Below the pieces are notes generated by a model. That model saw only the letters and a list, made by a program, of their open reading frames with translations. It had not been told where the DNA came from and made no database searches. DNA of 64,000 bases, taken from contig JAKLKA010000014.1 in assembly GCA_023150915.1 (NCBI GenBank), forward strand, positions 1 to 64,000. The letters run 5' to 3'. Positions 8,009 to 16,547 of this stretch are shown piece after piece. This DNA is from Polyangiaceae bacterium (GTDB taxonomy: Bacteria; Myxococcota_A; Polyangia; Polyangiales; Polyangiaceae). Made by a program: the position numbers and the translations under genes. Positions within the stretch are counted from its first letter, which is position 1, and each line of letters starts with the position of its first letter.

Positions 8009-9088
8009 ATGATCGCACACTCGAACGTCGAAGTTCTGGCTCTGGACGTCGACGGCGTGCTCACCGACGGCCGGGTGGCCCTGGGCCCAACCGGAGAGGA
8101 GACGAAGGGGATCGCCTTCCGCGATCTGGACGCGCTGACCGTGGCCCGGCGGGCGGGCCTGCGCATCGCGCTGGTCACCGGCGAAGAGGGGCCGCTGGTC
8201 GACGTGATCGCGCGGCGCACCGGGGCCGAGCACGTGATCCGCGGGGCGAAGGACAAGGCCGCGGCGCTGCGCGAGCTGGCGGCCGAAATGCATGCCGACC
8301 TGGCGCGTATGTGCTTCGTGGGCGACGCCGACCGAGACGCCATCGCGTTCGACAGCGTGGGGCTGGCGCTCGCTCCAGCGGATGCCTCGTCTCGGGCGCG
8401 CGAGCGCGCTCACCGCGTGCTGTCGCGGTCGGGCGGGGCGGGCGCCGTGGCCGAGGCGGTGGAGATCGTCCTTCGCGCCGTGGGCGGCGATTCGGCGCGG
8501 ATCGCTCGGGAGCGCGGGCTGGCCCTGGCGCTGGCCGAGAGCATCGAGGCGCATCAGCGCTTGGCCGCCGAAGGGCCGGCCGCGCTTTCCGAGATCGCAC
8601 GGGCGCTCGCGGCGGCGATCGGCATGGGGAAGAAGGCACTGTTCTGCGGCAACGGGGGCAGCGCCGCCGACTCGCAGCACGTTGCCGCCGAGCTGGTGGG
8701 CCGATTCGCTCGCGAGCGCGACCCCTGGCCCGCCATCGCGCTCACCACCGACACCTCGATCTTGACCGCGGTCGGCAACGACTGGAGCTTCGACGAGGTG
8801 TTTTCGCGCCAGGTCCGTGGCCTCGCGCGGCCGGGTGACGTCGTGGCGGGGATCAGCACCAGCGGAAACTCGCCCAACGTCGTTCGCGCCCTTCAGGCCG
8901 CCCGGGAGCGCGGGGCAACCGCCATAGCGTTCACCGGCGCACGGGGCGGTCCGGTTGCCGATGCGGCCGACCTGGTGTTCCGGGCGCCGTCGAGCTCGAC
9001 CCCACGCATTCAAGAGCTGCACATCTTGGCTTGGCACGCGATCTGCGAGGTCGTGGAAGCCGAGCTCGCTCGGAGGCCAGAAGCATGA
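8009..9088 (+). CDS. Fusion of KdsC-like HAD phosphatase and GmhA-like SIS isomerase
   Basis: 359 residues. Residues ~1-165 are a KdsC-type HAD phosphatase: ALDVDGVLTDGRV gives the DxDG nucleophile motif, LVTGE the second motif, KDKAAAL the Lys and GDADRDAIAF the Asp pair. Residues ~175-355 are a GmhA-type SIS domain: CGNGGSAADSQHVAAELVGRF, GISTSGNSPNVVRAL and the C-terminal QELHILAWHAICE. Normally these are two enzymes, one dephosphorylating Kdo-8-P or a nonulosonate-9-P and one isomerising sedoheptulose-7-P. Position after neuB and neuA suggests the HAD half removes phosphate from a nonulosonate-9-phosphate. The SIS half's substrate is open. The long upstream open frame before 8009 overlaps neuA and is not coding. 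Confidence 0.85.
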   Translation: MIAHSNVEVLALDVDGVLTDGRVALGPTGEETKGIAFRDLDALTVARRAGLRIALVTGEEGPLVDVIARRTGAEHVIRGAKDKAAALRELAAEMHADLARMCFVGDADRDAIAFDSVGLALAPADASSRARERAHRVLSRSGGAGAVAEAVEIVLRAVGGDSARIARERGLALALAESIEAHQRLAAEGPAALSEIARALAAAIGMGKKALFCGNGGSAADSQHVAAELVGRFARERDPWPAIALTTDTSILTAVGNDWSFDEVFSRQVRGLARPGDVVAGISTSGNSPNVVRALQAARERGATAIAFTGARGGPVADAADLVFRAPSSSTPRIQELHILAWHAICEVVEAELARRPEA

Positions 9089-9354
9089 TCCAGCTCTCGC
9101 GTCTGAACGGCGGCGTGATCGCCATCAACCCCGATCTGGTGACGTGGATAGAGGTCACGCCCGACACCACCATCGAGTTTTTGAACGGCGACCGCATCAT
9201 GGTGCGCGAATCGCTGGACGAGGTGATGGACCGCGTCGTGAGCTTCCGCCGAGCCGTCAGCCACCCTCTGGGCTCTACCAGCGCGCACCCGCCTTCGAAG
9301 CACGTGGTGCACGAGCTGGCGTGTGCGGAAGAAGCGGAGGTGCACGGTGGATAA
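9085..9354 (+). CDS. flbD: FlbD-family small flagellar protein
   Basis: 89 residues starting MIQLSRLNGGVIAINPDL, followed by VTPDTTIEFLNGDRIMVRESLDEVMDRV, the full FlbD-family core. The ATG overlaps the stop of the fusion gene by 4 nt. The family is small, widespread beside motA or flgE in many phyla, and of unclear biochemical role. It is not the Caulobacter NtrC-type FlbD. The C-terminal ~25 residues are unlike the family and may be disordered. Confidence 0.85.
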   Translation: MIQLSRLNGGVIAINPDLVTWIEVTPDTTIEFLNGDRIMVRESLDEVMDRVVSFRRAVSHPLGSTSAHPPSKHVVHELACAEEAEVHGG

Positions 9355-10156
9355 GGCGTCCCTCGTCGGTCTGATCCTGGGGCTGCTGGCCATTTTCGGT
9401 GGAAACGTCCTCGAAGGTGGCTCGATGTCCCAGGTCGTCAACCCCATCGCGTTCATCATCGTCGCGGGCGGAACGGTCGGCGCCACCATGCTCCAGTTTC
9501 CGATGAGCACGTTCATCCGTGCCATCAAGAGCTTCAAGAGCGTGATGAGCCCGCCGAAGGGCCGAGCGCCGCAGCTGATCGAAGAGATCATCGGCTACGC
9601 CACCACGGCGCGCCGCGACGGGATTCTCGCTCTCGAGTCCGTGGCCCCCAAGGCGACCGACCCGTTTCTGGCGCGTGCGCTGATGCTGGCGGTGGACGGG
9701 GCGGACAGCAACCAGATGAAGCAGACCCTGGAGTCGACCATCGAGCACGCGGAAGAGCAGGGGGAAGACGTCGCGAAGGTGTTCGAGGCCATCGGTGGCT
9801 ACGCGCCCACGGTGGGCATCATCGGCGCCGTGCTCGGCCTGATCCAGGTGATGCAGAACCTCTCCGACATCGAGAAGGTCGGGCACGGCATCGCGTCGGC
9901 GTTCGTGGCCACCATCTACGGCGTGGCCATCGCCAACCTGATCGCCCTGCCGTGCGGCGGAAAGATGAAAGTCCGGACCCGCGACGAGGTGGCGACGTTG
10001 ACCCTGATCCTGGAAGGGGCGCTGGGCATTCAGCAAGGGGTGAACCCCATGGTGCTGCGCGAGCGGCTCGAGGGCCTCATGCCGCACGACGAGAAGCACG
10101 CCGCGGGCAAAGAAGGCGCCGCGGCCGGGGCTGCCGCCCGAAGCGCCACGGCGTGA
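9347..10156 (+). CDS. motA: Flagellar motor stator protein MotA
   Basis: Stator subunit, inner membrane, forms the ion channel with MotB. 269 residues with four hydrophobic segments: ~5-22, 30-50, ~150-170 (GYAPTVGIIGAVLGLIQVM, with the conserved Pro) and ~180-205. The cytoplasmic loop carries the charged torque region. The GTG at 9347 follows GCGGAGG and overlaps flbD by 8 nt. An upstream alternative start adds eight basic residues with no ribosome site. Confidence 0.92.
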   Translation: MDKASLVGLILGLLAIFGGNVLEGGSMSQVVNPIAFIIVAGGTVGATMLQFPMSTFIRAIKSFKSVMSPPKGRAPQLIEEIIGYATTARRDGILALESVAPKATDPFLARALMLAVDGADSNQMKQTLESTIEHAEEQGEDVAKVFEAIGGYAPTVGIIGAVLGLIQVMQNLSDIEKVGHGIASAFVATIYGVAIANLIALPCGGKMKVRTRDEVATLTLILEGALGIQQGVNPMVLRERLEGLMPHDEKHAAGKEGAAAGAAARSATA

Positions 10157-10166
10157 GCGCTGGGTC

Positions 10167-10982
10167 ATGGCCAGGAAGAAGAAGCATCCCGAGCACGTCA
10201 ATCACGAGCGTTGGCTGATCAGCTACGCCGATTTCATCACCTTGCTATTTGCCTTCTTCGTCGTGATGTTCGCCGTGTCGCAGGTCGACACCAAGCAGGT
10301 GGGCCGATTCACCGAATCGTTCACCGACGCCCTCGAGTGGCAGGTGTTCGACACCAAAGGGGGCAAGGGCTTCATGCCCGCCGACAAACGCATGCAGCCC
10401 ATGGTCGGGCAGAGCACGAAGCCAGTGGGGCGGGCCGTGCTGGGGCGCTCGCCGCAGGTGCAAGTCGATGAATCCGCTCTGGCGCGCGAGCTGAAGCAGA
10501 AGCTGAAGACGGTGCCCGAGCTCAAAGACCTGAAGGTCATCGAGTACAAGGGCGAGCTCATCCTGCGGCTGCCCGAGCAGCTGCTCTTCCAGAGCGGCGA
10601 GACCCGCGTCAACGACGATGGGCAAGAGGCCCTCTCAGCGATTGCGCAGTCGCTCAAGGGGCGCAACCTCGAGATCCGGGTCGAGGGGCACACCGACCGA
10701 GTGCCGATCCGTACCATCCGCTACCAGTCCAACTGGGAGCTGTCGGCCGGGCGTTCGACTTCGGTGGTGCGGTACTTCGTCGAGGCCTGCGGGATGGACC
10801 CCGAACAGTTCTCGGCGGCCGGCTACGGGGAGTACCGGCCGGTGGCCTCGAACGACACGGTGGACGGGCGCGCCCAGAACCGGCGGGTGGACGTGGTCCT
10901 GGTGACCGAGGCCACCCAGGGCGTGGTGCCCCCCGCCGGCACTGCCGAAACGGCAGCTCCGGCCTCAAGCGCCGGGCATTAG
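10167..10982 (+). CDS. motB: Flagellar motor stator protein MotB
   Basis: 271 residues. The single transmembrane helix SYADFITLLFAFFVVMFAVS (~18-37) carries the channel Asp. A plug/linker follows, then an OmpA-type peptidoglycan-binding domain at ~145-250 with VEGHTDRVPI and NWELSAGRSTSVVRYF, and the C-terminal NRRVDVVLV. It anchors the stator to the cell wall. The Tyr/Leu-rich helix does not settle H+ versus Na+ use. A sigma-28 promoter for the next gene is embedded in its last codons. Confidence 0.93.
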   Translation: MARKKKHPEHVNHERWLISYADFITLLFAFFVVMFAVSQVDTKQVGRFTESFTDALEWQVFDTKGGKGFMPADKRMQPMVGQSTKPVGRAVLGRSPQVQVDESALARELKQKLKTVPELKDLKVIEYKGELILRLPEQLLFQSGETRVNDDGQEALSAIAQSLKGRNLEIRVEGHTDRVPIRTIRYQSNWELSAGRSTSVVRYFVEACGMDPEQFSAAGYGEYRPVASNDTVDGRAQNRRVDVVLVTEATQGVVPPAGTAETAAPASSAGH

Positions 10983-10991
10983 TGCCGTTCG
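10965..10991 (+). promoter_or_regulatory. Sigma-28-type promoter of the HDOD-GGDEF gene
   Basis: TCAAGCGC, 11 nt, GCCGTTCG, overlapping the end of motB. The predicted start is near 10998, about 3 nt before the ATG at 11001. Confidence 0.6.
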
Positions 10992-11000
10992 GAGAAAGAA

Positions 11001-12491
11001 ATGACCGGAAGCGTGTCGCGCTCGAGTCAGCCCGGTCAGAGCCCGCTGGCGCTCATTGCGGCGCGTATCGTGGAAGAGTCGCTGAAGAACGACGTGGAGC
11101 TGACTCGCCTCGCTGCGCTCGCGCAGTCGGACCCCGCGTTCGGCGTTCGCCTCCTGGCCACCGTCAACAGCGCCGCCTTCGGCCTGTCGCGCCGCGTGGC
11201 CGACGTCCGGCAGGCGGTCAGCCTGCTCGGCACCCGGGGCATCCGAAACCTGGGCCTCAGCCTGGCGCTCTCGGACATGGTCCCCACCAAGGGCGCCGGG
11301 ATCTTGCTTGCCCACTGTACCCGGCGGGCCGCAGCAGCCCGGGCCATTGCGCGCGCCGCCCGCCTGGGGGATCCCGAAGAAGCCTTCAGCATGGGCCTGT
11401 TCCTCGAGGTCGGGTTGCTGGCACGAGCCCGGGACGATCTGGCCGGCGTGGTGGCCCTGGCCCGGCGCCCGGCCCGACACCGCCCGCTTTTCGAACGGGC
11501 CGACGGCATTCGGCCGCATCCGGAGGCGGGAGCGGATCTGGCGGCGACTTTTCGCTTGCCGGAGGCGGTGGTCGAGGCCATCCGCACCCATCACGCGCCC
11601 ACCATGCCCGCGCCTCCCGCGGCGCGCGTGGCCTGGATGGCCGAGCGCTTGGCTGGCGCGTTCGAGTCCAGCGGGACCACGGCGGGCGCCGCCGAGGTGC
11701 GGTCCAGCCTGGAGAAGCTCGGCCTTGCCAAGGCCGAAGCGGCGCAGCTGGTGGCGGGGTTCCCCGACGAATTCGCCCGGGCCGCTGCCTTCCTCGACCG
11801 CGAGCTCGAGCCCCAGCGCAGCCTGGAGGATCTTGGTTCCAGCGCGCAGCAGGCGCTGGTCGATCTCAACCTCGAGTACGAAGCGGTGATGCGCCGCATG
11901 GAAGAGCTGATGGTGGAGAACGAACGCGTGGCCGCCGAGCTTCGCGAGGCCAACGCCAAGCTCTCGGAGCTGGCGGCCACCGACTCGCTGACCGGCTTGC
12001 CCAACAACCGCGCGTTCCGCGAGGCGTTGGGGCGAGAGCTGGCCCGGGCTCAGCGCGCGGGCACCCCCGCCGCGCTGATCATGATGGACATCGACTTCTT
12101 CAAGCGGGTCAACGACACCCATGGGCACGCCGCGGGCGACGAGGTCTTGCGGTCGGTGGCGCAGAGCCTGCGCGGTGCCCTGCGCGCGGGCGACCTGCCC
12201 GCACGCTACGGCGGCGAGGAGTTCGTGGTGCTCTTGCCGGCGACGGATCTGGCCGGTGCCGGCGTGGTGGGCGAGCGACTGCGCCGCGCCATCGAGACCT
12301 CACCCGTGGCGCTCGCCGACGGCACCCAGCTGGCGGTGACGGCCAGCTTCGGCGTTGCCCTGGCCCGGGGAACCAGCGACGCCAGCGGGGTGTTTGCTCG
12401 GGCCGACGCCGCGCTGTATGCCGCCAAGCGGGGCGGGCGCAACCGGGTCGCCGTCGATGCACCCGAGGCCGTCGAGCAAGCGGTGGCCTGA
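11001..12491 (+). CDS. HDOD-GGDEF protein, probable diguanylate cyclase
   Basis: 496 residues. HDOD domain at ~15-230 with VNSAAFGLSRRVADVRQAVSLLG; its HD dipeptide is replaced (LFLEVGLL). A predicted coiled coil with a leucine/glutamate-rich pattern spans ~285-325. GGDEF domain at ~330-485: DSLTGLPNNRAF, MMDIDFFKRVNDTHGH, active-site RYGGEEFVVLLP, and AALYAAKRGGRN. RAGD lies five residues before GGEEF, so a product-inhibition I-site is present. It should make c-di-GMP, with the HDOD part as input or localisation module. It follows motB and has its own sigma-28-type promoter. Confidence 0.87.
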   Translation: MTGSVSRSSQPGQSPLALIAARIVEESLKNDVELTRLAALAQSDPAFGVRLLATVNSAAFGLSRRVADVRQAVSLLGTRGIRNLGLSLALSDMVPTKGAGILLAHCTRRAAAARAIARAARLGDPEEAFSMGLFLEVGLLARARDDLAGVVALARRPARHRPLFERADGIRPHPEAGADLAATFRLPEAVVEAIRTHHAPTMPAPPAARVAWMAERLAGAFESSGTTAGAAEVRSSLEKLGLAKAEAAQLVAGFPDEFARAAAFLDRELEPQRSLEDLGSSAQQALVDLNLEYEAVMRRMEELMVENERVAAELREANAKLSELAATDSLTGLPNNRAFREALGRELARAQRAGTPAALIMMDIDFFKRVNDTHGHAAGDEVLRSVAQSLRGALRAGDLPARYGGEEFVVLLPATDLAGAGVVGERLRRAIETSPVALADGTQLAVTASFGVALARGTSDASGVFARADAALYAAKRGGRNRVAVDAPEAVEQAVA

Positions 12492-12514
12492 GCCCCGAAA
12501 GCCGGCCGCGCGAG

Positions 12515-13852
12515 TCAGTGGGCAACGCGCCCGGGGAACGAGCTCCACAGCTCGATCACTTCTGGATCTTCGGGATGGCGGGCGCGGGCCAGGCGCGCCT
12601 CGAGCTCGGCATCGGCACGGCGGCCTTGCGCCAGCAGCGCCCGCGATAGCTCCACGTGCAAGCTGGCGCCCTGGTCGTCGCCATAGGCACGCACGCGCTC
12701 GAGCGCGGCGACCCCCGGGCCACCGTCGCCGAGGCGTGACGCGGCTTCGGACAGGGCGCGCGCCAGATCGAAGTCGTCGGGCGCCAGGTTGTTCGCGATC
12801 CGCACTGCGCTCATCGCGTCTTGGTGTCCGAGCGCCAGCGCGGCGAACGCAGCGATGCGCGAGGCCGAGGGCTCGCACGGGTCGCGCTGGGCGGCTTCGA
12901 GCCCCAGCCGGAGCGCGGTGGGAAGGTCGTGGGTCAAAAACGAGAGCTCGGCCAGGCCCGCCAGCGGCCGCGCATCGTCCGGGTCCACCGCAGCGGCGGT
13001 CATCAAGGCGCGCGCGGCGGCGTCGCCATCGCCCAAGACGAGCGCGGCCTGCGCGCTCGCGAGCAACGCTTCGCGTTCGATGGGCTTGGACCCACAGCCT
13101 GCCGCGGTGTCGAGCGCGGCTCGTGCGGCCGCCGGCTCACCGGACCCGAGCGCGTCGAGACCGGCGAGCAGCGAGTCGGTGCCCACACCCGTTGCCACCT
13201 CGGCGATGCAGGCCACGAACGTGCCGCGCTTCGAGACCCAGTCGCGGAGGCGCAGACCCGAACGCACCAGCAGCGCCTCGAGCGATCGGAGCGACTGTGC
13301 GCGCCGCGCGGGGCTGGCCAGGCGCTGCAGCGGGATCGCCAGCGGCTCGGCCACCAACAAGCGACTGGCCGGCCCGAGCAGGGCGCGTGTGTGTCGAAGC
13401 GCGAGCTCTGGCCTTCGCAGGTGGCCGAGAAGATCCGCGATCACCGCCAGATCGACCGGATCGGTCTCGAAGGGCGCGGTCACGTCGGCCTGGACGAACC
13501 GGCCGCGAGGACACCACTCGCGGGCGAAGACCAAGGCCTCGGCCCCGCTGTCGATGCCCGTCACGTTGGAGTAGCGCGTGCAAAGCCGGCGGGCCCCGTC
13601 GCCCGACCCGCAGCCCACGTCGAGCACGTGGCCCACGTCCGGAAGCTGACACGCTATTCCGTAGAACACGGTGGTGGGTGGGGCCGCGCCCCTGAGCCCG
13701 GGATAGTTTCGGGCACGACCGCGCCCCGCGCGCACGATCAGGCCCGACCGAAAGTGCGCGAACACGTCCGAGCGGGTTCCCCCCGCGACGTAGTTCGGCG
13801 GCAAGACCTCGTCGAGCGGGACACTGGGCGCCCGCGTGACCGCCGCGCGCAC
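12515..13852 (-). CDS. SAM-dependent methyltransferase with TPR-like C-terminus
   Basis: 445 residues. The class I methyltransferase fold starts with VLDVGCGSGDGARRL (~75-90), then GIDSGAEALVFAREW and DPVDLAVIADLLGHL. Residues ~230-440 are alanine/leucine-rich helical repeats of TPR type. GTG at 13852 is chosen because GGAGGT lies 6 nt upstream at the end of fliS; the longer frame has no such site. It is the last gene after fliD-fliS, so flagellin or sugar methylation is a reasonable guess. No substrate can be read from the sequence. Confidence 0.72.
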   Translation of the reverse strand: MRAAVTRAPSVPLDEVLPPNYVAGGTRSDVFAHFRSGLIVRAGRGRARNYPGLRGAAPPTTVFYGIACQLPDVGHVLDVGCGSGDGARRLCTRYSNVTGIDSGAEALVFAREWCPRGRFVQADVTAPFETDPVDLAVIADLLGHLRRPELALRHTRALLGPASRLLVAEPLAIPLQRLASPARRAQSLRSLEALLVRSGLRLRDWVSKRGTFVACIAEVATGVGTDSLLAGLDALGSGEPAAARAALDTAAGCGSKPIEREALLASAQAALVLGDGDAAARALMTAAAVDPDDARPLAGLAELSFLTHDLPTALRLGLEAAQRDPCEPSASRIAAFAALALGHQDAMSAVRIANNLAPDDFDLARALSEAASRLGDGGPGVAALERVRAYGDDQGASLHVELSRALLAQGRRADAELEARLARARHPEDPEVIELWSSFPGRVAH

Positions 13853-13854
13853 CC

Positions 13855-14253
13855 CTACCTCCCCCGCTCGACCGCCATTTCGGCGGCCGCCTTCGGCACG
13901 GCGAGCTTCCACGCCTCGCGCAGGGGGGTGAGCACTCGGAGGGTGTCGTCCACGCAGTCCACGGATCCCTGCTGACTGGCCTGCATGATCCGGTCCATGG
14001 CGAACCCGTACAAGCCCTCCAGATTGGCGCAGAGCTCGGGGTGAGCGCTGTGGTCGAGCGCGATGTACAGCTCGCTCACCACGGCGTAGGCCTTGGAAAG
14101 CAGCTCGGCGGCGCGCGCGCGCTCGCCGCGCTCGAGGTGCACCCGCGCGCCCTTCAAGAAGCGGAACAACCCATCGTACAGGGCCACCAGCAGCTCGCCG
14201 GGACTCGACGTAGAGGCTCGAACTTGCTGATAGCGACTGATGGCCGGATGCAT
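13855..14253 (-). CDS. fliS: Flagellin export chaperone FliS
   Basis: 132 residues, helical. Binds the C-terminus of flagellin and prevents premature polymerisation; in Bacillus-type systems it also works with FliW and CsrA. The N-terminus ISRYQQVRASTSSPGELLVALYDG is typical of the family, followed by IALDHSAHPELCANLEGLYGF. ATG 14253 is preferred to TTG 14259 because GGAG then sits at a normal distance. It lies 17 nt downstream of fliD. Confidence 0.92.
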   Translation of the reverse strand: MHPAISRYQQVRASTSSPGELLVALYDGLFRFLKGARVHLERGERARAAELLSKAYAVVSELYIALDHSAHPELCANLEGLYGFAMDRIMQASQQGSVDCVDDTLRVLTPLREAWKLAVPKAAAEMAVERGR

Positions 14254-14270
14254 GGGCAAGGCTCCCTGGT

Positions 14271-15605
14271 CTACTTGAGGTTCATGATGGCGCTGAGATA
14301 GTCGGTTTGTGCATTCGAGCCCGAGACGCTGCCGTCCATGTTCGAGAACTGTCGGCGTAGCATCTCTTCGTACCAGTCCAGGTGCTTCTGCTCGCGGTCC
14401 ACGCGAGCGTCGATGGTCTTGGCACGCTGCTCGAGCGTTTCTTTCTTGGTGGCGATCAGGCCCGTGCCCGTCTGATTGAAGGAATCGACGACGTCGGCCA
14501 GGACGTCCATCACCCCGTCGTCGCCCGACACCCCGGCCAAGACCTTGGCGACGCTGCCCGAGTCGGCCGCGAGCGCCGTGTCGAGCTTGGCCGAGTCGAA
14601 GCTGATGGTTCCGTCCTTGGTGAGGCTGACGCCCAGGCTGGACAAGCTGCCGTAGGTGCCCGCCCCGGTCACGCTGGTCAGCATCGAGCTGCTCAGCTTG
14701 CTGGTGATCGACCGCAGCAGCGAATCGCCGGCCAGGACTGGGTTCTGGGCTTTGGTCGTGGCGAAGCCCGCCGCCTGGTGGACCTTGTTCACGACCGCGT
14801 TATAGGCGCTGACGAAGCTCTCGATCTTGCTCTTCAACGCGGCGGGGTCGGCCTCCACCTTCACGCTCAGGGCGCTGGCGGTGGTGTCGGTCAGGTTCAG
14901 GGTCACGCCGGGCAGCGCCCCGCTGATCTGGTTCGATGCGCGAGAGACGGTGAAGCCGTCGATCACCACCTGGGAGTTCTGCGCCGACTGCACCACGCTT
15001 CCCGGCAGGGTCAGCCCCAGGCTGGTGCCGGTCTCGGTGAACGTCAACGCGTTGTCGGCGCCAGTGTCCAGCCCTCTGACTTGCAGACGGTAGTTGGTCC
15101 CGTCGTAGAACACCGCGGCGCTGACCCGGGCCCCCGAGGCGCCGATCTTGGTGACCAGGGAGTCGAGGGTGTCGGTGGCCTCGACGGTGACGTCCTTTGC
15201 GGTGCCCGTTCCGACCTGGATGCTCAGCGTGCCGGTCTGCCCCAGCGCGGTGGACGACGAAGCAAAGGTCGACGAGTAGTTGCGCTGCTCCTTCGCCAGC
15301 TGCTGCACCTGCACCGACCACGCGCCGGCCTGAGCCGAGGAGCTGGCCGACGCGGTCACGGCCGCCCCGCTCGAGGTGGCCTTGTAGCTCTTCACGCCGC
15401 TGTCGTCGGACAGGGCACTGAGCGCCGATTTCAGCTTGGCCAAGAGGCTGCCCACGTCCGACAGCTCGGACACGGCCGATCGGGTGGCGGCGGCTCGGCT
15501 CTTCAACGAGCTCAGCCCGGTGCCGCTGGCCGACACCAGGCCTTTGATGATGCCCTCGGTGTCGAGCCCCGAGCCGATTCCGCCGAAGGAGATCGTGCCA
15601 GCCAT
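14271..15605 (-). CDS. fliD: Flagellar filament cap protein FliD (HAP2)
   Basis: 444 residues. The N-terminus SFGGIGSGLDTEGIIKGLVS is the FliD hallmark. A Ser/Ala-rich helix follows, then the variable domain, and a C-terminal coiled segment EKRAKTIDARVDREQKHLDW-like with YEEMLRRQFSNMDG (~415-428). It caps the filament and guides flagellin folding. AGGAGG lies 5 nt before the ATG. It follows a flagellin gene, from which it is separated by a strong hairpin. Confidence 0.93.
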   Translation of the reverse strand: MAGTISFGGIGSGLDTEGIIKGLVSASGTGLSSLKSRAAATRSAVSELSDVGSLLAKLKSALSALSDDSGVKSYKATSSGAAVTASASSSAQAGAWSVQVQQLAKEQRNYSSTFASSSTALGQTGTLSIQVGTGTAKDVTVEATDTLDSLVTKIGASGARVSAAVFYDGTNYRLQVRGLDTGADNALTFTETGTSLGLTLPGSVVQSAQNSQVVIDGFTVSRASNQISGALPGVTLNLTDTTASALSVKVEADPAALKSKIESFVSAYNAVVNKVHQAAGFATTKAQNPVLAGDSLLRSITSKLSSSMLTSVTGAGTYGSLSSLGVSLTKDGTISFDSAKLDTALAADSGSVAKVLAGVSGDDGVMDVLADVVDSFNQTGTGLIATKKETLEQRAKTIDARVDREQKHLDWYEEMLRRQFSNMDGSVSGSNAQTDYLSAIMNLK

Positions 15606-15624
15606 TCATCCTCCTAGAAGAACT

Positions 15625-15667
15625 GGGGCGCGCGGGCTCGGGACCACTCACCGAGCCGGCGCGCCCC
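15625..15667 (-). terminator. Strong hairpin between flagellin and fliD
   Basis: Two 17-nt arms (15625-15641 and 15651-15667) pair with one internal mismatch around a 9-nt loop, followed on the minus strand by AGTTCTTCT. GC-rich stem with a weak T tract: a probable terminator or attenuator that lowers fliD/fliS transcription relative to flagellin. Confidence 0.65.
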
Positions 15668-15682
15668 GCGTTCAGCCATCCA

Positions 15683-16507
15683 TCAACCGATCAGGCCGAA
15701 GGCCAGCTGCGGCAGCTGGTTGGCCTGGGCCAAGACCGAGATGCCGGCCTGGGTCAGCACCTGGTTGCGCGACATCTTCGCGGTCTCGTCGGCCACGTCC
15801 ACGTCGCGGATGCGCGAGTTGGCGCCGCTCAGGTTCAGGCGCATGGTCTGGATGTTGTTGGTGGCCACCTGCAGGCGGTTCATCGCCGAGCCGAACTTCG
15901 AGCGGGCGCTCGAGGTGGTGGCAATGGCGGTGTCGATGCGGCCCAGGGCGGTCAGCGACGACGTGGCGCCGCTGCCCGACAGCACCGTGGTGGTGGCCAA
16001 GAGCGTGGTGAAGCCGACCCCGCCGAAGGTGACCGAGATCTTGTCTGACGAGGTGTTGTTCAGACCCACCTGGAAGGTGACCGTGCTGGCGGTGGCGTTC
16101 ACCAGCTTGCTGCCGTTGAACTTGGCCGAGTCCTGAATGCGGGTGATCTCGGACTTGAGCGACGAGAACTCGGTGTTGATGTAGCCGCGGTCGGTCGAGG
16201 TCAAACCGCCGTTCGACGCCTGCATGGCCAGCTCGCGCATGCGGCCGAGCACCTCGTGCACCTCGCCGAGGGCGCCTTCCGCCGTCTGCGCCATGCTGAT
16301 GCCGTCGCCCGCGTTGCGTTCGGCCACGGTGTAGGACCGGATTTGCGACTTCATGCTCTCGCTGATGGCGAGGCCTGCCGCGTCGTCCGATGCGCTGTTG
16401 ACCCGGTACCCGCTGGAGAGCTTGGCGAAGCTCGCCTGCAGGGCCCGCTGATTGCGACTGACGTTCTTCTGCGCTTCGAGAGAGGCTACGTTGGTCTGGA
16501 TCTTCAT
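15683..16507 (-). CDS. fliC: Flagellin (short, D0-D1 type), copy 1
   Basis: 274 residues from ATG 16507 (MKIQTNVASLEAQKN). The N-terminal D0/D1 has LSSGYRVNSASDDAAGLAIS and the C-terminal D1/D0 has SRIRDVDVADETAKMSRNQV and VLAQANQLPQLAFGLIG. The central part is short (~100 residues, Ser/Thr-rich), so outer D2/D3 domains are absent. Ser/Thr patches such as TVLSGSGATSSL are candidate glycosylation positions for the Maf enzyme. AAGGAG precedes the start inside a leader with a hairpin. The upstream 13-codon extension of the frame covers the leader and is not coding. Confidence 0.95.
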   Translation of the reverse strand: MKIQTNVASLEAQKNVSRNQRALQASFAKLSSGYRVNSASDDAAGLAISESMKSQIRSYTVAERNAGDGISMAQTAEGALGEVHEVLGRMRELAMQASNGGLTSTDRGYINTEFSSLKSEITRIQDSAKFNGSKLVNATASTVTFQVGLNNTSSDKISVTFGGVGFTTLLATTTVLSGSGATSSLTALGRIDTAIATTSSARSKFGSAMNRLQVATNNIQTMRLNLSGANSRIRDVDVADETAKMSRNQVLTQAGISVLAQANQLPQLAFGLIG

Positions 16508-16521
16508 GACAGGGGCTCCTT

Positions 16522-16547
16522 CTTGGAGGTCGCCGCGACCCTCCAAG
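16522..16547 (-). promoter_or_regulatory. Flagellin leader hairpin, candidate CsrA site
   Basis: In the flagellin leader CTTGGAGGGTCGC pairs with GCGACCTCCAAG (one bulged G). The stem carries a GGA, and a second GGA lies in the Shine-Dalgarno AAGGAG just downstream. Paired GGA motifs, one over the ribosome site, are how CsrA represses flagellin in CsrA-FliW systems; csrA and fliW are both in the window. Binding itself is inferred. Confidence 0.5.
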
